Positions 52,051-64,000 of a stretch of 64,000 nt of DNA are shown in pieces. The notes under the pieces were generated by a model. The model saw only the letters and a list, made by a program, of their open reading frames with translations, ran no database searches and was not told the origin of the DNA. The position numbers were made by a program, and so were the translations under genes. The DNA comes from Atrina japonica (lineage: Eukaryota; Mollusca; Bivalvia; Pterioida; Pinnidae): positions 1,933,501 to 1,997,500 of the forward strand of contig BROG01000027.1 in assembly GCA_030159075.1 (NCBI GenBank). The letters run 5' to 3'. Position 1 is the stretch's first letter; each line of letters opens with the position of its first letter.

Positions 52051-52054
52051 AGTA

Positions 52055-53143
52055 CAGTGGAACCTGTCTTTCAGATCACCCGATGTGCCACTGAAATATA
52101 GTGTCTCAAGATAGGTGGTCTGTCAAAACCTGTCTTTCAGATCACCCCATGTGCCACTGAAATATAGTGTCTCAAGATAGGTGGTCTGTCAAAACCTGTC
52201 TTTCAGATCACCCCATGTGCCACTGAAATATAGTGTCTCAAGATAGGTGGTCTGTCAAAACCTGTCTTTAAGATCACCCAATCTGTCATTGAAATATAGT
52301 GTCTCAAGACAAGTGGTCTCTCAAAACCTGTCTTTAAGATCACCCAATCTGTCATTGAAATATAGTGTCTCAAGACAAGTGGTCTCTCAAAACCTGTCTT
52401 TAAGATCATCCAATCTGTCATTGAAATATAGTGTCTCAAGACTCTCAAAACCTGTCTTTAAGATCATCCAATCTGTCATTGAAATATAGTGTCTCAAGAC
52501 AAGTGGTCTCTCAAAACCTGTCTTTAAGATCACCCAATCTGTCATTGAAATATAGTGTCTCAAGACAAGTGGTCTCTCAAAACCTGTCTTTAAGATCAAC
52601 CAATCTGTCATTGAAATATAGTGTCTCAAGACAAGTGGTCTCTCAAAACCTGTCTTTAAGATCACCCAATCTGTCATTGAAATATAGTGTCTCAAGACAA
52701 GTGGTCTCTCAAAACCTGTCTTTAAGATCATCCAATCTGTCATTGAAATATAGTGTCTCAAGACAAGTGGTCTCTCAAAACCTGTCTTTAAGATCACCCA
52801 ATCTGTCATTGAAATATAGTGTCTCAAGACAGGTGGTCTCCCAAAACCTGTCTTTAAGATCATCCAATCTGTCATTGAAATATAGTATCAAGACAAGTTG
52901 GTCTCAAAACCTGTCTTTAAGATCATCCAATCTGTCATTGAAATATAGTGTCTCAAGACAAGTGGTCTCTCAAAACCTGTCTTTAAGATCATCCAATCTG
53001 TCATTGAAATATAGTGTCTCAAGACAGGTGGTCTTTTAAAAGTAGTTTTATCTAAAGGATTACTAAACTAAGTGGTTTTCAAAATGTGATTTCAAAGATT
53101 GGTGGTCTTTCATGAGAGTGATTTTTCAAGACAGGTTCCACTG
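52055..53143. mobile_element. TIR-bounded MITE with internal 66-bp minisatellite
   Basis: CAGTGGAACCTGTCTT at the left and its exact inverse AAGACAGGTTCCACTG at the right (16 of 16), with TA before the left end and TT after the right. The interior from about 52125 to 53040 is about 14 units of 66 bp: CTGTCTTTAAGATCACCCAA, CTGTCATTGAAATATAGTGT, CTCAAGACAAGTGGTC. The first three units carry a different variant (TTTCAGATCACCCCATGTGC). One unit near 52440 has a deletion. It lies 208 bp before the exon at 53352. The 22-residue repeated frames on both strands are artefacts. Confidence 0.88.
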
Positions 53144-53351
53144 TTCCACAAGCAATCTTTGTGATTCCACAAGTTGAAATTCTGATGTGTTAAACTTTAC
53201 ATGGATGCTCTTGTACTTGAGCTCATCAAAATTTGATAAGATCTTTGTATGTCTGTACTTGTAAATATCAGATAAATCACTTGAGGTCAACTCCAATTTT
53301 AGCAGTATTTAGGTAATAATGATAATAATGATAATATAAATTAATTTTCAG

Positions 53352-53512
53352 TCATGTTGACAAGTACACAACTAGAGATGATCCTAGAGATGACCCTGAC
53401 TATGTTGAACCTCCAAAACCTAGAGAAGTGGAACTTATACGAGATCCTCAGAAAGGGTTTGGCTTTGTGGCAGGCAGTGAAAAGCCGGTAGTTGTACGAT
53501 TTGTTACTGATG
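53352..53512 (+). CDS. FRMPD4: FRMPD4-like gene, exon with WW end and PDZ start
   Basis: Internal exon of 161 nt. The acceptor is TTTTCAG and the donor is TG|GTAAGT. Joined to the previous exon it completes a WW domain (YYIN, then HVDKYTTRDDP) and opens a PDZ domain: EVELIRDPQKGFGFVAGS followed by EKPVVVRFVTDG. GFGF is the carboxylate-binding loop of the PDZ, and GFVAGSEKPVVVR is highly characteristic of the FRMPD4 family. The position that holds the second signature aromatic of a WW domain is Arg here (TTRDDP). As I recall, the vertebrate protein has Phe there, so the domain is non-canonical in this family anyway. The intron before this exon is 13.1 kb and loaded with SINEs and tandem arrays. 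Phases are consistent across all four exons. Confidence 0.95.
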
Positions 53513-53956
53513 GTAAGTATATGCTGTTTGTAAGGTGTCTACAGAGTTTTGTAGGATGTCTTCAGAGTTATCCTGCTTTTAATTGACCTATCGCCAAGTG
53601 TCTGACACATGGCTGTCCATTTTTTTTATGTCATTTGATTGTGATGTCATAATTTCACAAGTCTTTGATGGGCCATTTAATTGTGACGTCATAATGAAAA
53701 GTTTGCCAAACGGTGCTGTGTTGGACATTTGATGATAGGTCAGTTAAGTCATGACGATAGTTTGGTTTATATTCTTCATCATAAAAATTCAGATCTTATA
53801 TCAGATCATTCTTCTTTTGTAGGAAAGGTTTGTGCTGAATCAGAACATTCATGTACTGATGAAGTATAGGTCTACCAATATAATTTGGCACATTTTTACA
53901 TGTACAAATTTTGCAAACATAAGGGGCTAGTACCCATAGGTGCCAGAAAGTGTCTA

Positions 53957-53993
<37 letters not shown>

Positions 53994-54003
53994 GGGGGGG
54001 GGG
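53957..54003 (+). repeat. Poly-G tract (46 of 47 G)
   Basis: A near-pure G run interrupted by one A at 53993, on the sense strand of the FRMPD4-like gene intron. Confidence 0.95.
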
Positions 54004-54009
54004 AATATC

Positions 54010-54460
54010 TTCTTCATGTGAACCAATGATTGAATTCCTTTGAAATTTAGTATGCATTATTTTTTTGTCAATACATGTATATACACAGTTTGTGAATAAA
54101 AAAAAATCTGTCTGTAAAGAAATCAGCAGGGCACTCCAAATAACATAGGGTATAGTTTTATAGCTCAATGCTATGTAACTAAATAATGTATTTGAAACTG
54201 ATGATTTTTTTGTTTAGGTCTACAAAAATATATGAGAAAATTGTAAGGAATTATCCAAGGATCATTGTGATAAAATTTCAATGTCATGGGATCAAAAGAC
54301 AAGGTCACAAACACCTACATAAACAGAAAATATCAGTTGTATAGTTCCATCATTGACCAAAAATGCCATGTGAGTGCCTTTAGGCCCCATTGGAGTTTTG
54401 TGTGATTCAATTTAAGTTTCATCTTCTCTCAAGTTAATTAAAGTCTGAGCTAGTCTAAAT
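54010..54460. repeat. Fragment of the TAGCTCACC dispersed repeat
   Basis: Shares ordered words with 27.6-27.9 kb: CACAGTTTGTGAATAAAAA and ACAAGGTCACAAACACCTAC, then ATAAACAGAAAATATCAG. Ends missing. Confidence 0.5.
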
Positions 54461-54884
54461 ATAGTTTACTTTTGTTGCTGAAAATCAGTGCAGCATCGGT
54501 AAAGCGTTTGTACTTAAATTCACTTACTGTGATGGTAATAAAGTTGAAATTGCTTCAGTAAAAGATGATCTCATTAACTTGCAGAACAAAATGTCAGGAG
54601 GGCTAATGCCACATCCCGCTGTCTTCAGCGTCGTCCATGGACAAAAACTTCACCTTTGCTGTAACTTTTGAAATTGAAATAGTAGAGCTGTAATATTTCA
54701 CATGTGCAGTACTTATATGATCAAACCTTTCTGATGGTACCATGACCTATGACCCGTGACCAAGATAATGTCATTTGATCCACATATAGTCTTAATGCCA
54801 GTGTCTGAGTTGCAATGCTGTCACTGGGAAGATATGTTGTCTCCCGCCACCAATAATGGCCAATCTTATCTTAATTAGATCTTA

Positions 54885-55050
54885 TGGTAATTAAACAATA
54901 TCTTTAATCAGTGTTGGTGACACATTACTTGATGCTGCTATCTTACATGTATGTTAATTGGACAATATCTTTAACCAGTATTGGTGACACATTACTTGAC
55001 GCTGCCATCTTATGTGACTAGGACAATATCTTCAGTGTTGATATCACATT
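54885..55050. repeat. Short tandem duplication
   Basis: GACAATATCTTTAACCAGTA, then TTGGTGACACATTACTTGA, present twice, with a third truncated copy. Confidence 0.75.
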
Positions 55051-55435
55051 TGATATATCATTTTTTTGGTAATGGTTGTACACACTGGATAGATAAATAT
55101 TGTTCTTAGTATTTAAGTACAGCTTTGGTTAGTCTGTGAAGAAGTGATAATAATATCAGATTGAATTACCAGCTAATACATTGAAGTATGGTGAATTAGA
55201 TTTTGTTATTAAGTGAAGTGTTTACTTGGTGTAAAAATCCTTTATTGCAACTGTCATTCACAGAAAATTGTCTGATGTAAATTATGTTTAAATGACCTTC
55301 GTGCATTGCAAGAATAAATAACCTTACTATTAGATTGGGTAATATATCCTTAGTACAATGATAAGTGATGAAGCCTCAGGAACAGTAGATTGTTAATTAT
55401 CTCTGTGATACAGGTCATCAGATCCTAGAATTTCT

Positions 55436-55525
55436 TTGACTCATTCACCTTTAAAGACACATTTGTACTGGTCTAAGTCATTGATTTACAGAAGAGTCCA
55501 TTGTTTTTAGGGGTTGATAAGTTAA
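55436..55525 (-). mobile_element. TTAA-type MITE, inverted copy
   Basis: 90 bp: ACTCATTCACCTTTAAAGAC, then CAGAAGAGTCCATTGTTTTT and AGGGGTTGATAAGTTAA; the inverse of the elements at 5952 and 7816. Confidence 0.75.
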
Positions 55526-55593
55526 TTCATGTAAAATGATGATGCAATAGCTATATCAGAATTTAAAGAATTAAAAAATTGAATGAAAAACTA

Positions 55594-55754
55594 CATTAAA
55601 ACTTGTATATAAAGACCCCATAGGGACACAACAAAACCAGTCTTTATAGGGAGGTGGTCTTTATACAGAGGTTGATTTGTACACAAATCATACTATTGAG
55701 GACAACAAAAACTGGTCTTCATGAGCAGTTGGACTTTATACACAAGTTTTACTG
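55594..55754 (-). mobile_element. Tc1-like MITE, copy E
   Basis: TA|CATTAAAACTTGTATATAAA at the left and CACAAGTTTTACTG|TA at the right, so TA flanks both ends. The interior is close to copy C (GGGACACAACAAAACCAGTC). Confidence 0.8.
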
Positions 55755-55925
55755 TATTGGAGTTTGATATTACTGTGTCCTTTTTACATGATTTGTTGAT
55801 GAAGTATTATGTGTGGTCAATTTAGTTCTCTTTGATTTCTTGTTCACTGGATATAGTATGTACATGTATGTAGTATGTGCGGGGTATGTCAAATCAGGAT
55901 AATTACAAACTGTACATGTATCTAA

Positions 55926-57304
<1,379 letters not shown>

Positions 57305-57356
57305 ATCATGTAAACATTCCATAAATCTAACTGTTTGTCAGCCATATACAGACAAT
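57305..57356 (+). CDS. FRMPD4: FRMPD4-like gene, PDZ C-terminal exon
   Basis: Internal exon of 52 nt with acceptor TCTTTCAG and donor AAT|GTAAGT, ending in phase 0. It encodes SCKHSINLTVCQPYTDN, the last PDZ helix end and final beta strand. SCK.SI.LTV.QPY is a close match to the end of the FRMPD4 PDZ. The next exons (linker and FERM domain) are expected on the plus strand downstream. I found no convincing continuation between here and the window end, so the next intron is at least 6.6 kb or the gene continues outside. Confidence 0.93.
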
Positions 57357-59435
57357 GTAAGTAACATGAAACTAGTTTGTTGTTTTGGTTATTCTTAGTT
57401 ATTTGTTGTAGCTGTTAAAAGTAACAAAATGATTTTCAAAGAGATCTACTTCAAATATATATCAAACAAATGTATATACAAGTTTCAGGAAGTTCAGTTA
57501 GATATAGTTTTTGGGGGATATTGGGACATTTTGCAATAAAACTCTTGGAAGCGAGTTGATCAACTTAAAAAGTTTTAGTTGAAGTTTTCAACATTTGAGG
57601 GAAAATTACATCTTAATGTAATTGAATTTTATACTTAAAGAATATTTTTTTGTATTGCGAGGAGTGTTTGTCTTTCCAGCTATTGTCTTTAAATGTAGAC
57701 AAAATTATCCTACAATTCTGTGGTTCTCTTGAAGTTTTGTTGTCACATTTAATGTTTTTTTTTAGTATTTCAATAAACAAATTGATCTCTATATTTTCAT
57801 ATCATTGTATGTTTGAATTTTTATCAATTTGTTTATACCGGTAAACCTAAACTTTTCATTCCCTTAAAAATTTGGGTCATATTTATGATTTTCTCATTTG
57901 AAATATTCTGAGTATGATATTCAAAATTTGAGTGTGTACTCAAACAAGTCAGGATGTTTCTGAACTTTTCTTCAAATCAGTATAATATATATTGAAAAAT
58001 TTCCAGAAATAACAATATAAATTTATGAGTTAATCTTAAAATAAAAAATTGAAAATATTGCCTGTAGAATTCTGAATCCAGGCCTATTTCTGTTAAGCAA
58101 TTTCAGATGATTCATATAGATTTCACAATATTAATAAATTATGTAACTCTTTCAACCCTATATTTTACAATAGACTAGTCTAATGCAACAGAAAAGGGAA
58201 TCCTATATAAACACATAGGGATGATAAGTTAAACATAACATTACTTATGTCTTTTGTTTCATAACAATGATAAGATCAATGTCCATTATATTTTCAGTGT
58301 TCCATCTTTATTATCCATTTCAATCTAGCTGTACAAGCATTTTTGTCCAGAAATAATTACAATATCCCGAAAAACTAATTTTTCATGATAAATGTTATTG
58401 TCATGGCTCTATTGTCAAGATTTTCATATTGTATAATGGATGTTCTCCTGATCTCGGGGGACATTGAGAAATTGTATTTAAATGTAGAAGAAAAATAAGA
58501 AGCCACATGAAATCTATTTATTACCTTTTCTTGTGACAGTCGTCTGTGAAGCAATTACCCGCGGGACTGTTAATAGCACTTTCTAAGAATAGGAAATGGA
58601 ACACAATCAATTTTAAGACCATTTATATATATTTGTGTGTTGAAAGTATCATTGAGATGAATATACTGATGTCTGACTGAGAAATGACAATCGGAAAATG
58701 TCTTAACGTGAACATAATGTTTTACAGAATACTAAAATTGGTATACATCATGTGACTTGAATGTTAACTATACTGCAAAGAGTATTCTCATAATACAAAT
58801 TGTTAGGTCAATTGGGATGATAGTGCACAAAATATTTCCAAGAGATCTGCTGTTTACTTGATAAATATAGGCCTATTGTTATTAGATTTTAATCCTTTCC
58901 AGTTTGTTGACAAAATAAGTACTTGAGTAAGCTGTAAAGAAAATTTGTTCTCATATGGCACTGAAAACCTCTATTTGAAACTTGGCTTCTGACCAAACAG
59001 ATGCAGTTTCATATTGAAGTCAACCAGTATGATCGTGTGTTGTTTCCAGTGTTTGGTATGACACTGATAAAAAGAGAAAATGGCAGCCTTTATTTCTGCT
59101 TTTAGAGACAACACATTTTATGGGGATAAAAGCAATATACAATATACATACAAGATGAAGCGAAATTATTCAGGTTTTATTAATAAATCAAATTAATGAA
59201 TTTTGGAGAGTAAAGCAAACCCATGGCTAAAGATTAAAATTGTTTTCCAAGATGTACTCCAAACTGACGTCAAACTGAATCATGCAGATTCTTGTAATAG
59301 TATTACTAGGCCCTGGTGAGGACTGTAAAGACCTGTTAATCATTAGTCAGAGTCTAGTGATAGATTCTAATCACTTATGAATTCTAACCCAAGTTGTAAA
59401 AACTTTTATAAGACTTAGACAGTTCTCTACAGTTG
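57357..59435. other. Unique sequence, start of next intron
   Basis: Begins with the GTAAGT donor of the PDZ-end exon. I found no convincing following exon. Confidence 0.45.
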
Positions 59436-59440
59436 ACAGT

Positions 59441-59660
59441 GGTCTTCATGGCTGAATGGTGAGAGCATCACAAACTCTATCACTTCTGATCAGTGTTAAT
59501 TTGAGCCACTGCTGGAACTGAGCTGATTTTGTGACAAAGTTTTCCAGTTTGCTTGCAGACAGCCGATGGTCTCTTACTGGGTTCATTGTACCCAGGTTCT
59601 GTTTTCCACCATTTAAAAAAACAGGCTACCACAATATAATGTGTAGGAGTGTTAGTCCAC
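59441..59660 (+). mobile_element. tRNA-derived SINE
   Basis: Head GGTCTTCATGGCTGAATGGT, then GAGAGCATCACAAACTC and a degenerate B box (TAATTTGAGCC); body GAACTGAGCTGATTTTGTGA, AGTTTGCTTGCAGACAGCC and GTACCCAGGTTCTG; tail GTGTAGGAGTGTTAGTCC. Confidence 0.7.
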
Positions 59661-59664
59661 AAGA

Positions 59665-61620
59665 AATAATTTTATATTTTTTTTCTTTTCTGACAGAATT
59701 CTTTATGTTTTCATCTTAAAATGATAAAATAATTAGTTGAGCTTGAGCACAGAGTTATTTTTTTTTAAGCCTCAATATTATTGTTATTTTTAGAACATTT
59801 AGGTCATAAACTGATTTTTCAGAGGTGACAAATGCCGTCATTGAAGTATGCATCATTTGTCATTAATTTGAAAATTGTCAAGAGTAACTTCCTAGTGAGG
59901 CATTAAGATTTGGTGTTGAAAGAATTGCTGCATTGATTTTTCTCAGCATGACAGAAGAATGGATATGAGCTATATATAGCTTCAGTTATCGCCTAAGCTT
60001 GCAAAAGTGTGAAAAGTTTGGCTGTTAAGAAGACATTATTTTCTCACAGAAAGCTAAATAAACTTGATGCAAATTTAACTGAAAGTTGAATTCAGATTAT
60101 CATGTTCCTGATATCAGAGACATATGGATATATTATTTTGGGTTTATTTGTTTGCAGTATTTTGTTGTTTATCAAATAATTTTATTCTCCTTTTTAATTT
60201 TTTAAGAATTTGGTATGACTTTTCATTTCAGTTGATCTAGGACAAAATCAAATTTTGGCCAAAATATGGTAATACAGTTGATTCCTTCTAATTGCATAGC
60301 CAAAATGAGAAAATTATGCAAATAACAGCAATAAGTAATTAGCAGGAATGGTGTCTTTAAGTGAACAATGATGATTGATGTTCATTTAGTCCTTTCATTT
60401 GTGTAAATAATACTATAAGAAACATCCTAGGTATACTAGTAATGGATTCTTATTAAGAATTAGAGTAATACAATGTCATGAGAGCAACATTTACATAAAA
60501 CATAGTTTGGTAAGTTCTCATTGCCATCAAAGTAGTATTTCTACATATATATTTTTACCGTAATATTTTATGCAATTTACAGGAATTGTGGGTTAAACTA
60601 TGCAATTAAAAGGATTATTTAACATATAAGAGATAGGAAATGGTTTTGTGTTTTGAGTTCTTATGCAATAAACAGGTATATGCAATTATTAGGTATGCAA
60701 TTAAGTGGAATCGACTGTGTTAGCCAGAGTTCTTTGACTTTGAGGTTCCATTGTTCTGGCAAATGTCACCATATATTCATAAATAAGTAACTTCTTGTGG
60801 ATATAGTTTCCTCAAACAAATCTCGTTGTTTAGGAATAAAGCCTAACTATAATGAAATCAGGAACAAGTGGGAAAATTTCAGTCTCTCAGTGTCAGAATT
60901 TATATATATATTATTACATATCAAATTAAAATTACTACTTTCAAATTTTTTATCATTATCAAAGAATATTTAGCATAGAAGAATATGGGTTTTTAATTCA
61001 CTAAAGAAAAAACTTAAAAATCAGTTGAGCATGTGTGGATGATGTTTTGATTATTGTAACAGAATTATATTGTACTTATTTACATATTTCAATAGGTTGA
61101 CATCCAGGTTAGTACCAGTTCGTCACTGTATGTTTGATGTATCTGATCCATACGATAACTAAATACTCACCACATAGTATCATCTCACGTTCATTTCAGT
61201 CATCAGTTTCTCAAGGTTAATACAAAACATCGGGAAGAGGATATATTTCATGTAGTTTATGTACACAACCTTTTCCTCTTTGTTTTGGAGTTATCAATTT
61301 GAATCATTCATTTTTACTTTTCTGAGATAATTTCTGTGACTGACTTAGCAACTTTTGGTAATGCAGTACAATTGTATGCATGGTATCATTGATTTTCTTT
61401 CTATTTCTCTGGTATAGTCACTGGCATGGTTATTTTTTTTCTGTGATGGCAATGGTATTCTTTTAAGGTACATATTTCTTCTGACAAATTTATTGCACCC
61501 ATTACACACCTGACTCAATGTAATTCATTGTAGAGAATTACCTGGGTATACACTGTCTTATTTGGTAATCATCTACCAATGTGTGCTGGTATTACAAACT
61601 ACACATAGCAAGACACTTTA
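59665..61620. other. Unique AT-rich sequence
   Basis: Nothing recognised. Confidence 0.35.
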
Positions 61621-64000
61621 TATAACACTTCTATAATATGATATCATTATAAATTACCTATAATCTGATGTTACTGGTAAATAATTGACCTGTAATCTGA
61701 TATTACTGGTAATTAATTGACATATAATCTGATATCACTGGTAAACAATTGACCTATAATCTGATATCATTATAAATAATTTATAATCTGATATTATGGA
61801 TAATTATTGACCTATATTCTGATAATACTTTAAAACACTCTATAATCTGATATGACTGATAAACAAATGACTTATAATATGATATTACTGGAAAACATTG
61901 AAATATAATCTGATATCACTGGTAAACAATTGCCCTATAATCTGATATCATTATAAATAATCTATAAATTGATATTACTGGTAATTATTTGACCTATATT
62001 CTGATAATACATTTAAACAATCTATAATCTGATATGACTGGTAAACAAATGACCTATAATATGATATTTCTGGAAAATAAACCTTTATAATTAAATATTA
62101 CTGATAAACAACATCTATAATCTGATATCATTGGTATATAAACATCCTGTAATCTAATATTTCTGGTAAACAAATTATCTTAAATCTGATATTACAGGAT
62201 AATAAACCATGTATAATTTGTTATTACCTGTAAACAACAATCTGTAATCTGATATTACTGGAAAATAAACTTTGTATAATCTGATATTATCAGTAAACAA
62301 CCATCTATAATCTGATATTACAGGATAATAAACTATGTATAATCTGATATTTCCAGTAAACAACCATCTGTTATCTGATATTACTGGATGATAAACTATG
62401 TATAATTTGATATTACCAGTAAATAATAATCTATAATCTGATATTACAGGATAATAAACCATGTATAATTTGTTATTACCTGTAAACAACAATCTGTAAT
62501 CTGATATTACTGGAAAATAAACTTTGTATAATCTGATATTATCAGTAAACAACCATCTATAATCTGATATTACAGGATAATAAACTATGTATAATCTGAT
62601 ATTTCCAGTAAAGAACCATCTGTAATCTGATATTACAGGATGATAAACTATGTATAATTTGATATTACCAGTAAATAATAATCTATAATCTGATATTACT
62701 GGATGATAAACCATGTATAATCTGATATTCCCTGTAAAGAACGGTCTATAATCTCACCTATAATCTGATATAACTGGTAAAAATTGACCTATAATCTGAA
62801 ATAACTGGTACAAAAATTTACCTATCATTAGATATAACTGGTAAAAAATTGACCTATAATTAGATATAATGGGTAAACAATTGACCTATAATTAGATATA
62901 ACTGGTAAACAATTGACTTATATTTAGATATAACTGGTAAACAATTGACCTATAATTAGATATAACTGGTAAACAATTGACCTATAATCTGATATAACTG
63001 GTAAACAATTGACCTATAATTAGATATAACTGGTAAACACTTGACCTATAATTAGATATAACTGGTAAACACTTGACCTATAATTAGATATAACTGGTAA
63101 ACACTTGACCTATAATTAGATATAACTGGTAAACAATTGACCTAAAATTAAATATAACTGGTAAACACTTGACCTATAATTAGATATAACAGGTAAACAA
63201 TTGATCTATAATTAGATATAACTGGTAAACAATTGACCTATAATTAGATATAACTGGTAAACACTTGACCTATAATTAGATATAACTGGTAAACAATTGA
63301 CCTAAAATTAAATATAACTGGTAAACACTTGACCTATAATTAGATATAACAGGTAAACAATTTATCTATAATTAGATATAACTGGTAAACAATTGACCTA
63401 TAATTAGATATAACAGGTAAACAATTGATCTATAATTAGATATAACTGGTAAACAATTGACCTATAATTAGATATAACTGGTAAACAATTGACCTATAAT
63501 CTGATATAACTGGTACACAATTGACCTATAATTAGATATAACTGGTAAACACTTGACCTATGATTAGATATAACTGGTAAACACTTGACCTATAATTAGA
63601 TATAACTGGTAAACACTTGACCTATAATTGGATATAACTGGTAAACACTTGACCTATAATTAGATATAACTGGTAAACAATTGATCTATAATTAGATATA
63701 ACTGGTAAACAATTGACCTATAATCTGATATAACTGGTAAACACTTGACCTATAATTAAATATAACTGGTTAACAATTGACCTATAATTAAATATAACTG
63801 GTAAACACTTGACCTATAATTAGATATAACTGGTAAACAATTGACCTATAATTAGATATAACTGGTAAACAATTGATCTATAATTAGATATAACTGGTAA
63901 ACAATTGACCTATAATCTGATATAACTGGTACACAATTGACCTATAATTAGATATAACTGGTAAACACTTGACCTATGATTAGATATAACTGGTAAACAC
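61621..64000. repeat. 31-32-bp minisatellite running off the window
   Basis: More than 70 units around CCTATAATTAGATATAACTG then GTAAACAATTGA. The left third (61.6-62.2 kb) is diverged, with TATAATCTGATATYACTGG units. 62.2-62.75 kb is a 252-bp higher-order repeat (marker AATAAACCATGTATAATTTG at 62201 and 62453). 62.8 kb onward is nearly uniform, with CACTTGA/CAATTGA variants. The 180-codon minus-strand frame at 62175-62714 comes from the divisible-by-three higher-order period. Confidence 0.95.

Larger units (their letters stand above)
40234..53351 (+). other. 13.1-kb intron of the FRMPD4-like gene
   Basis: Runs from a GTAAGG donor to a TTTTCAG acceptor. It carries an inverted-repeat element (41.2-41.55 kb), a SINE head array plus SINE (41.8-42.3 kb), an internally duplicated repeat (42.56-43.65 kb), a CA-rich array (45.4-47.65 kb), a 40-bp array (48.65-49.79 kb), a Tc1-like MITE, a SINE expanded by 18-bp repeats (50.15-50.9 kb) and a TIR-bounded 66-bp array (52.06-53.14 kb). 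The remaining sequence (40.3-41.1, 43.65-45.4, 47.65-48.6 and 50.95-52.05 kb) is unique AT-rich DNA in which I see no exon. Confidence 0.85.

Noticed and set aside
52203..53039. Frames with 22-residue repeats on both strands
   Set aside because: These come from the 66-bp array inside a MITE; no splice or start context.
58541..58680. Possible next exon after an acceptor-like CTTGTGACAG (reads SSVKQLPAGLLIALSKN)
   Set aside because: The phase fits, but there is no good donor before a stop, and the residues do not match what follows the PDZ in the FRMPD4 family.
62175..62714. 180-codon minus-strand frame
   Set aside because: Repeat-derived; the frame depends on the 252-bp higher-order period.

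Overview
The window looks like AT-rich intronic and intergenic DNA from a lophotrochozoan animal, most likely a bivalve mollusc. The grounds are spliceosomal introns of several kilobases, one recognisable metazoan gene, tRNA-derived SINEs and small TIR elements of the kind common in bivalve genomes, and very abundant minisatellites. I see no bacterial operon, CRISPR array, rRNA or functional tRNA gene.

The only gene I can assign is a plus-strand FRMPD4-like (FERM and PDZ domain containing, Preso-like) scaffold. Four exons in compatible phase are visible: 40114-40233 (WW), 53352-53512 (end of WW plus start of PDZ), 55975-56077 (PDZ middle) and 57305-57356 (PDZ end). The start codon, first coding exon and FERM exons are not found; the FERM part should lie to the right of the window. 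Two further exon-like segments, 34688-34832 and 13011-13089, are weak candidates.

Layout: 1-3.5 kb holds a TIR-bounded minisatellite and a hAT-type MITE. 3.6-5.6 kb is a 28-bp array. 5.9-9 kb is sparse sequence with short TTAA-flanked MITEs. 9.4-12.7 kb holds three arrays plus a tetranucleotide run. 13-17 kb is mostly unique. 17.2-20.5 kb holds three arrays, two of them with higher-order structure. 20.6-28 kb holds Tc1-like MITEs, a minus-strand SINE, a large palindrome and compound microsatellites. 28-40 kb is mostly unique, with small repeats and the candidate 5' exon. 40-57.4 kb is the gene body; its introns are packed with SINEs, MITEs, a 2.2-kb CA-rich array and 40-, 18-, 66- and about 36-bp arrays. 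57.4-61.6 kb is mostly unique. 61.6 kb to the end is a 32-bp array that runs off the window.

The unifying observation is how the tandem arrays are seeded. By my coordinates they cover about a quarter of the window. In several cases the repeat unit can be traced to a functional or mobile sequence: an exon end with its splice donor (intron after 56077), the Pol III A-box head of a SINE (41.8-42.1 kb), the 3' part of another SINE (50.4-50.9 kb), and the interior of TIR elements bounded by CAGTGGAACCTG-type ends (0.4-1.3, 10.9-11.2 and 52.1-53.1 kb). Most long open frames in the window are artefacts of these arrays.
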